Below, one piece after another: positions 1 through 4,251 of a stretch of DNA of 6,378 nucleotides (position 1 is the first letter of the stretch; each line of letters starts with the position of its first letter). A program made the translations under genes and the position numbers. The notes beneath the pieces were generated by a model that made no database searches, was not told the origin of the DNA, and worked only from the letters and a program-made list of their open reading frames with translations. Source of the stretch: Actinomycetes bacterium (lineage in GTDB: Bacteria; Actinomycetota; Actinomycetes; Actinomycetales; Cellulomonadaceae); assembly GCA_023390875.1 (NCBI GenBank), contig JAEWCA010000309.1:1-6378 (forward strand), read 5' to 3'.

Positions 1-873
1 GTCCTCGGCGACCCCGCGACCGGGCAGCTCGACGCCCGCGTCCCGGGCGGCGGCGACGACGGCGGCGGGACCCGCGAGCGCCTCGACGCACCCGACGCTC
101 CCGCACCAGCACTGCGGGCCGTCGAGGTCGACGCAGATGTGCCCGACCTCGCCGGCGTTCGAGCTGGACCCGCGGTAGACCGTGCCGTCGACGATGATGC
201 CCGAGCCGATGCCGGTGCCCATGTAGAGCGCGGCGAACGCCGCCCCCGACGTGATGCCGCCCGACCAGTACTCCCCGATCGCGGCGGCGGTCGCGTCGTT
301 GTCGAGCAGCACGGGCAGCCCGACGGCGTCCTCGAGCGCGGCGGAGAGCGGGAACTCGGTCCAGGCCTGCATCACGGGTGGCGTGAGCGTCATCCCGGTG
401 GAGGCGGAGATCGGGCCGGGCGACACGACGCCGAGCCCGAGCAGCCGGGCGGGGTCGACGCCGACACGGGCGACGGTCGCGGCGATCTCGGCGCCGATGC
501 GGGCGACGACGTCGCGCGGGTCGTCCGACCCTGCGCCGGGGCGCTTCCAGCGCGCGACGATCGCACCGCCGAGGTTGGCGATGACGTAGGTGATGCCGGC
601 GTGGTCGAGGTGGACGCCGACGGCGTACCGGGCCAGCGGGTCGAGCTCGAGCAGCATCCGGGGCTTGCCGCCGGTCGACTCGGCGCGGCCGACCTCGAGC
701 ACGAGCCCGTCGTCGATGAGCCGACGGACGACGGTCGAGATGGTGGCGGCCGTGAACCCCGTGGCCCGGGTCAGCTCGACCCGGCTGATCGTCCCGGACG
801 CACGGATGAGGTCGAGGATCGCGGCGCGGCTGGTCGCGTGCGCGGCCCCCAGCCCGGCCTGCGAGCTGCTCAC
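1..873 (-). CDS. ROK-family transcriptional repressor (NagC/Mlc/XylR-like), 3' end cut off by window edge
   Basis: Predicted cytoplasmic DNA-binding sugar-responsive repressor. Translating the minus strand from GTG at 873-871 gives 291 uninterrupted codons to base 1; family members are usually about 380-400 residues, so roughly 100 C-terminal residues lie outside. A winged helix-turn-helix spans about residues 16-60 (core ISRVELTRATGFTAATIS). The ROK sugar-binding fold follows, with LLDNDATAA at 189-197 and GEVGH at 241-245. The ROK zinc motif CWCGSVGCVE is at 255-264; H245, C255, C257 and C262 have the same spacing as the zinc ligands of E. coli Mlc (H247, C257, C259, C264, from memory). The kinase ATP-loop (DxGGT type) is replaced by DHAGIT at 90-95, which argues for a regulator rather than a sugar kinase. 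An in-frame GTG eight codons upstream (897-895) lacks a ribosome-binding site; an in-frame TGA lies just above that. Divergent from the transporter operon, so probably its local repressor; the ligand is unknown. Confidence 0.95.
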   Translation of the reverse strand, partial: MSSSQAGLGAAHATSRAAILDLIRASGTISRVELTRATGFTAATISTVVRRLIDDGLVLEVGRAESTGGKPRMLLELDPLARYAVGVHLDHAGITYVIANLGGAIVARWKRPGAGSDDPRDVVARIGAEIAATVARVGVDPARLLGLGVVSPGPISASTGMTLTPPVMQAWTEFPLSAALEDAVGLPVLLDNDATAAAIGEYWSGGITSGAAFAALYMGTGIGSGIIVDGTVYRGSSSNAGEVGHICVDLDGPQCWCGSVGCVEALAGPAAVVAAARDAGVELPGRGVAED

Positions 874-876
874 GGG

Positions 877-883
877 TCCTCCC
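877..883 (-). promoter_or_regulatory. Ribosome-binding site of the ROK repressor gene
   Basis: On the minus strand GGGAGGA reads from 883 to 877, with its GGAGG core only 4 nt from the GTG at 873. The spacing is slightly short, but this is the only good Shine-Dalgarno sequence near the possible starts. It therefore favours GTG 873 over the in-frame GTG at 897, which is preceded by a GC-rich stretch with no purine run. Confidence 0.6.
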
Positions 884-953
884 TCGGTTCGGTGCACGCG
901 CCGCGCTCACCATAACGATCCGGGCACGGGCCGTTTCCGGTACGACACGCCCG

Positions 954-983
954 TTGACTTACTTTGTTCACTTGCTTAAGAAT
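954..983 (+). promoter_or_regulatory. Candidate operon promoter and ROK operator in an AT-rich island
   Basis: This 30-bp island has only 9 G/C bases in an otherwise very GC-rich window. TTGACT (954-959) resembles a -35 box; after 17 nt comes TAAGAAT (977-983), a poor but possible -10. A start near 990 would give a leader of about 85 nt before the lipoprotein gene. An imperfect inverted repeat overlies the spacer: CTTA at 958-961 and TAAG at 977-980, centred on 969, with 5 of 11 positions pairing. AT-rich, T-run-containing imperfect palindromes are typical of ROK operators in general (Mlc and NagC sites), so repressor binding here would block transcription. The promoter assignment is moderate and the operator assignment weak; both are inferred from composition and position between divergent genes. 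Confidence 0.5.
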
Positions 984-1036
984 GCCACACGGAGCAGGGT
1001 CCCCGACCCACCGGCAACGACGCCCCTCCAGACCGT

Positions 1037-1056
1037 CCGGCACGCGGAGGTGCCGG
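1037..1056 (+). other. Perfect 7-bp inverted repeat in the leader of the transporter operon
   Basis: CCGGCAC (1037-1043) and GTGCCGG (1050-1056) are exact reverse complements around the 6-nt loop GCGGAG. The hairpin ends 7 nt before the AGAGGA ribosome-binding site (1064-1069) of the binding-protein gene. There is no following T tract, so it is not an ordinary intrinsic terminator. It may stabilise the 5' end of the mRNA, or act as a DNA operator. In GC-rich DNA a chance stem of this size is not very rare. Confidence 0.45.
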
Positions 1057-1075
1057 CACGACGAGAGGATCACAG

Positions 1076-2410
1076 ATGTTCCCTCACCACCGACGCCCCC
1101 GGCTGATCGCCCTCGCGGCGGCAGGCGCGGTCCTCGCCCTCACCGCCGCGTGCTCGAGCGGCGGCGACAGCGACGACGGCAGCGCGAACGACGACGGCAC
1201 CCCCTCGGGCAAGATCAGCGTCCTCACGTGGCGCACCGACCTCGTCGAGGACGGCACGTTCGACAAGTACGTCGCGGAGTTCAAGAAGAAGTACCCCGAG
1301 GTCACGGACGTCAAGGTCGAGGGCGTCAAGGACTACGAGGGCACCGTGAAGACCCGCATGAACACCGACGACTACGGCGACGTCCTCGCCATCCCCGGCT
1401 CGGTGACCCCCGACCAGCTCCCCGACTTCTTCGAGCCGCTCGGCGACCAGGCCGAGATGGAGAAGGAGTACCGCTGGCTCAACGACAAGTCCTTCGAGGG
1501 CAAGTCGTACGGCATCCCCGTCGTCGGCAACGTGCAGGGCATCCTCTACAACAAGCGCGTGTGGGAGGAGGCCGGGATCACGGAGTTCCCGACCACCCCG
1601 CAGGAGTTCCTCGACGACCTGCAGACCATCAAGGACAAGGGCGTCGCCAAGGTCGCGCCGCTCTACACCAACTACAAGGACTCGTGGGCGCTGTCGCAGT
1701 GGGACGGCTGGCGGGGCGCGGTCACCGCCGACCCTGACGCCCTCAACAAGATGACGCAGACGGACACCCCGTGGACCGCGGACTCCGACTACGGCGTCAT
1801 CGACGGCACCATCTACGACGCCGTCGCGCGCAAGCTCACCGAGGCCGACCCGACCACCACCGACTGGGAGGGCTCCAAGCGCCAGATCGGCGTGGGCGAC
1901 ATCGCGACCATGGTGCTCGGCTCGTGGGCCATCCCGCAGATGATGGCGGCCGGCGAGGCCGCGGGCGCCGACCCGGCGGACATCGCATACATGCCGGTCC
2001 CCGTGCAGGTCGACGGGAAGTTCCACACGGTCGCGGGCGGCGACTACAACCTCGGCATCAACGTCCACTCGAAGAACAAGGCGACCGCGCGCGCGTGGAT
2101 CGACTGGTTCAACCACGACTCGGGCTACTCGGAGTCGCAGGTCGGCCTGTCCCCGCTGGTCGACGGCGCCGTCCCGGCCGCGCTCGAGAGCTTCATGTCG
2201 AACGTCGAGCTCCTCACCATGAACGCGGCGCCCGCCGGCAAGGAGTCGCTGTTCGCCGACATCGACACGGCGTCCGGCATCGTGACGACCGACCCGAAGT
2301 ACCGCCTGCAGATCATCGACGACGCCCGCTCCGGCTCCCGGACCAAGGAGCAGATCTTCGACGACCTCAACGGCAAGTGGGCCGAGGGTCGTGCGGACGC
2401 CGACAGCTGA
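1076..2410 (+). CDS. CUT1-type ABC transporter solute-binding lipoprotein, probable (manno-)oligosaccharide binder
   Basis: Extracytoplasmic sugar-binding protein of the SBP_bac_1/UgpB family, 444 residues, the usual length. It captures the sugar outside the membrane and delivers it to the two permeases encoded next. Residues 1-25 form a lipoprotein signal: basic HHRRPR, a hydrophobic Ala/Leu core, then LTAAC with the lipidated cysteine at C26 (Thr at -3 is slightly unusual). A flexible Ser/Gly/Asp linker covers about 27-44 and the mature domain begins near KISVLTW. The family-typical segment GDIATMVLGSW lies at 274-284 and GDYNLGI starts at G322. ATG 1076 is supported by AGAGGA at 1064-1069, 6 nt upstream, and by the correctly placed signal peptide. 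First gene of the operon. The mannoside substrate is inferred from the downstream β-mannosidase; the sequence alone supports only 'sugar'. Confidence 0.93.
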   Translation: MFPHHRRPRLIALAAAGAVLALTAACSSGGDSDDGSANDDGTPSGKISVLTWRTDLVEDGTFDKYVAEFKKKYPEVTDVKVEGVKDYEGTVKTRMNTDDYGDVLAIPGSVTPDQLPDFFEPLGDQAEMEKEYRWLNDKSFEGKSYGIPVVGNVQGILYNKRVWEEAGITEFPTTPQEFLDDLQTIKDKGVAKVAPLYTNYKDSWALSQWDGWRGAVTADPDALNKMTQTDTPWTADSDYGVIDGTIYDAVARKLTEADPTTTDWEGSKRQIGVGDIATMVLGSWAIPQMMAAGEAAGADPADIAYMPVPVQVDGKFHTVAGGDYNLGINVHSKNKATARAWIDWFNHDSGYSESQVGLSPLVDGAVPAALESFMSNVELLTMNAAPAGKESLFADIDTASGIVTTDPKYRLQIIDDARSGSRTKEQIFDDLNGKWAEGRADADS

Positions 2411-2421
2411 GGTCACGCACC

Positions 2422-3390
2422 ATGACGTCCGCACCCACGGGCCTCGGCCCCGTGATCGCGGCCGCGACCGAGCCTGACGAGGCTCGCCCCCCCCGGGTCC
2501 CGGGTGGGGCGGGCCGCCGCTCGGCGTGGTACCGCCGGCTCACGCCGTACCTGTTCCTGCTGGTGCCCGTCGGGCTCCTGCTGCTCCTGACCTACACGCC
2601 CGTCGTCAACATGTTCTGGTACTCGGTCACCGACTGGGACGGCCTCGACAAGACGAAGAACTTCGTGGGCCTCGACAACTACGTCGACGTGTTCACCGAC
2701 CCCGACAACCTGCGGGTGTTCTTCGTCTCGCTGTACTACGTCGTCGGCTCGTTCGTGCAGATGGCGCTCGCGCTCTACTTCGCGACGATCCTGTCGTTCA
2801 AGGTCCGGTTCCGGAACATGTGGAAGGGCATCCTGTTCTTCCCGTACCTCATCAACGGCGTCGCGATCGGGCTGATCTTCCTCAACTTCCTCAAGCCCGG
2901 CGGCGGTCTCGACACCGTCCTGATGAACACCGGCCTCGAGAGCCTCATCCACCAGTGGACGGGCGACCCGGACATCGCGAACTACTCGCTCGCGGCGGTC
3001 TCCGTGTGGCGGTACACGGGCCTGACGTTCGTGATGTTCCTCGGCGCGATCCAGTCGATCAACTCCGACATCTACGAGGCGGCGGCGCTCGACGGCGCGA
3101 ACCGCTGGCACGAGTTCTGGTCGATCATCCTGCCGTCCATCCGCCCGATCGTCGGCCTCGCGTTCATCCTCGGCATCTCCGGCTCGCTGTCCGTGTTCGA
3201 GATCCCGTTCGTCATGACGAACGGCGCCAACGGCACCGAGACGTTCGTCATCCGCACCGTCTGGATGGCCTTCCAGCGCAACACCGTCGGGCTCGCGTCC
3301 GCGATGGCCGTCGTGCTGCTCGTGTTCGTCCTGCTGGTCACGTGGCTCCAGCGCAGGCTCGTCCCGGAGGAGGAGGTGGACCTCACGTGA
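2422..3390 (+). CDS. CUT1 ABC transporter permease, MalF/UgpA type
   Basis: Inner-membrane permease subunit, 322 residues, of the binding-protein-dependent transport family (BPD_transp_1; COG1175-like). A Gly/Pro/Ala-rich cytoplasmic tail of about 38 residues precedes six predicted membrane helices at roughly 41-62, 97-123, 136-158, 189-212, 238-260 and 291-312. The EAA motif that docks the ATPase is at E219-A-A-A-L-D-G225, before the ILPSIRPI segment. ATG 2422 lies 11 nt after the lipoprotein stop, and its GAGG (2409-2412) overlaps that TGA, suggesting translational coupling. Pairs with the next gene product as the heterodimeric channel. An 8-base C run (2487-2494) sits in the tail-coding part; the frame is intact here. 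No start nearer the first helix has a comparable ribosome-binding site. Confidence 0.94.
   Translation: MTSAPTGLGPVIAAATEPDEARPPRVPGGAGRRSAWYRRLTPYLFLLVPVGLLLLLTYTPVVNMFWYSVTDWDGLDKTKNFVGLDNYVDVFTDPDNLRVFFVSLYYVVGSFVQMALALYFATILSFKVRFRNMWKGILFFPYLINGVAIGLIFLNFLKPGGGLDTVLMNTGLESLIHQWTGDPDIANYSLAAVSVWRYTGLTFVMFLGAIQSINSDIYEAAALDGANRWHEFWSIILPSIRPIVGLAFILGISGSLSVFEIPFVMTNGANGTETFVIRTVWMAFQRNTVGLASAMAVVLLVFVLLVTWLQRRLVPEEEVDLT
3371..3377 (+). promoter_or_regulatory. Ribosome-binding site of the second permease, inside the first permease gene
   Basis: AGGAGGT is a near-ideal Shine-Dalgarno sequence 9 nt before the GTG at 3387. It lies in a purine-rich tract (3366-3380) that also encodes the acidic C-terminus PEEEVD of the upstream permease. 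It decides the start of the next gene: GTG 3387, overlapping the upstream TGA as GTGA. Confidence 0.85.
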
Positions 3391-4208
3391 AGGCCGTCGC
3401 CGGCACCGCCAAGTACGTCACGCTCGTCGTCGCCTCGATCGTCACGCTGCTGCCGCTCGGGCTCATCCTGTTCGGGTCGTTCAAGACGAACCAGGAGTTC
3501 CTCTCGACGAACCCGTTCCAGCCGCCTGCCGACTGGTTCAACGTCGACAACTACGTGCTCGCGTTCACGCGGGGCGGCATGGCGCTCGCGTTCTTCAACA
3601 CGGCGCTCATCTTCGTCGCCGCGATCACGGGCACGATCCTCATCGGGGCCGCGACGGCGTACGCGCTCGACCGGTTCCGGTTCCGGGGCCGCAGCGTGGT
3701 CCTCGCGCTGTTCCTGCTCGCGACGCTCGTCCCGGGCGTGACCACGCAGGTCGCGACGTTCCAGATCATCAACGGCCTGGGGCTCTACGGCTCGCGCTGG
3801 GCGCTGATCCTGCTGTTCATGGGCACCGACATCGTGTCCATCTACATCTTCGTGCAGTTCATGCGCAGCATCCCGCGCTCGCTCGACGAGGCCGCGATGA
3901 TCGAGGGCGCCGGGCACCTGCGGATCTTCTTCCAGATCATCCTGCCCAACCTCAAGCCCGCGATCGCCACGGTCGTGATCATCAAGGGCATCGGCATCTA
4001 CAACGAGTTCTTCCTGCCGTACCTGTACCTCAACGACCCGGACAAGCTGCCGATCTCCACGGCCCTGTTCGCGTTCAAGGGGCCGTACGGCTCGCAGTGG
4101 GAAGCCATCTGCGCGTGCGTGGTCATCACGATCGTGCCGATCCTGGTGCTCTTCCTCTTCCTCCAGCGGTACATCTACAACGGGTTCACGCAAGGGGCCA
4201 CGAAGTAG
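3387..4208 (+). CDS. CUT1 ABC transporter permease, MalG/UgpE type
   Basis: Second inner-membrane permease, 273 residues (COG0395-like), the normal size for this subunit. Six predicted helices lie at about 10-32, 68-92, 104-122, 138-158, 190-215 and 241-262. After helix 1 comes the GSFKTNQEF segment typical of MalG-type subunits. The ATPase-docking EAA motif is E168-A-A-M-I-E-G174, followed by ILPNLKPA. GTG 3387 overlaps the previous stop by 4 nt and has AGGAGGT 9 nt upstream, so translation is probably coupled to give equal amounts of both permeases. The frame is open far upstream of the GTG, but that stretch is a shadow of the first permease gene and lacks membrane-protein character. No ATPase gene follows; a shared MsiK-like ATPase elsewhere in the genome is the likely partner. 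Confidence 0.94.
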   Translation: MKAVAGTAKYVTLVVASIVTLLPLGLILFGSFKTNQEFLSTNPFQPPADWFNVDNYVLAFTRGGMALAFFNTALIFVAAITGTILIGAATAYALDRFRFRGRSVVLALFLLATLVPGVTTQVATFQIINGLGLYGSRWALILLFMGTDIVSIYIFVQFMRSIPRSLDEAAMIEGAGHLRIFFQIILPNLKPAIATVVIIKGIGIYNEFFLPYLYLNDPDKLPISTALFAFKGPYGSQWEAICACVVITIVPILVLFLFLQRYIYNGFTQGATK

Positions 4209-4230
4209 TCCGCACAGCCCTTCGGCCCCT
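4193..4230 (+). other. Bulged stem-loop around the stop codon of the second permease
   Basis: AGGGGC (4193-4198) pairs with GCCCCT (4225-4230). After a 2-nt bulge (CA, 4199-4200), CGAAG (4201-4205) pairs with CTTCG (4220-4224), giving 11 base pairs and a 14-nt loop that starts with the TAG stop. No T run follows, so this is not a standard intrinsic terminator. It could protect the transporter mRNA from 3' decay or tune expression between transporter and enzyme. The ribosome-binding site of the β-mannosidase gene (4238-4241) lies just outside the stem. Confidence 0.5.
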
Positions 4231-4234
4231 CGAA

Positions 4235-4251
4235 TCTGGAGCGCTTCTCAT
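4235..4251. promoter_or_regulatory. Possible LacI-type operator half-match centred on AGCGCT
   Basis: A near-palindrome is centred between 4242 and 4243: core AGCGCT (4240-4245), flanking G/C pair at 4238/4247 and AT pairs at 4235-4234 with 4250-4251. It overlaps the GGAG ribosome-binding site (4238-4241) and start of the β-mannosidase gene. It shares the AGCGCT core with the CebR/CelR operator of actinobacteria (TGGGAGCGCTCCCA) but matches only 9 of 14 positions, so this is a weak candidate. Confidence 0.2.

Noticed and set aside
909..937. Promoter for the ROK gene on the minus strand (TATGGT at 914-909)
   Set aside because: The -10-like box is acceptable, but at 17 nt upstream there is only GAAACG (937-932), with no convincing -35, so I did not list it as a feature.
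139..979. Plus-strand open frames across the left region
   Set aside because: Repetitive Asp/Arg/Gly or Ser/Thr/Pro-rich translations; the minus strand reads as a ROK repressor with all family motifs.
1070..2434. A 454-codon open frame on the minus strand opposite the binding-protein gene
   Set aside because: Low-complexity Val/Arg/Asp/Gly-rich translation with no motifs; a shadow of the lipoprotein gene.
3072..4193. A 373-codon minus-strand frame opposite the permease genes
   Set aside because: Highly charged low-complexity translation, inconsistent with a gene; the plus strand gives two classical permeases with EAA motifs.
4209..4249. Intrinsic terminator between the second permease and the β-mannosidase gene
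   Set aside because: A stem-loop exists at 4193-4230 but is followed by a mixed sequence with no T run, and the next gene starts 20 nt later, so co-transcription is more likely.
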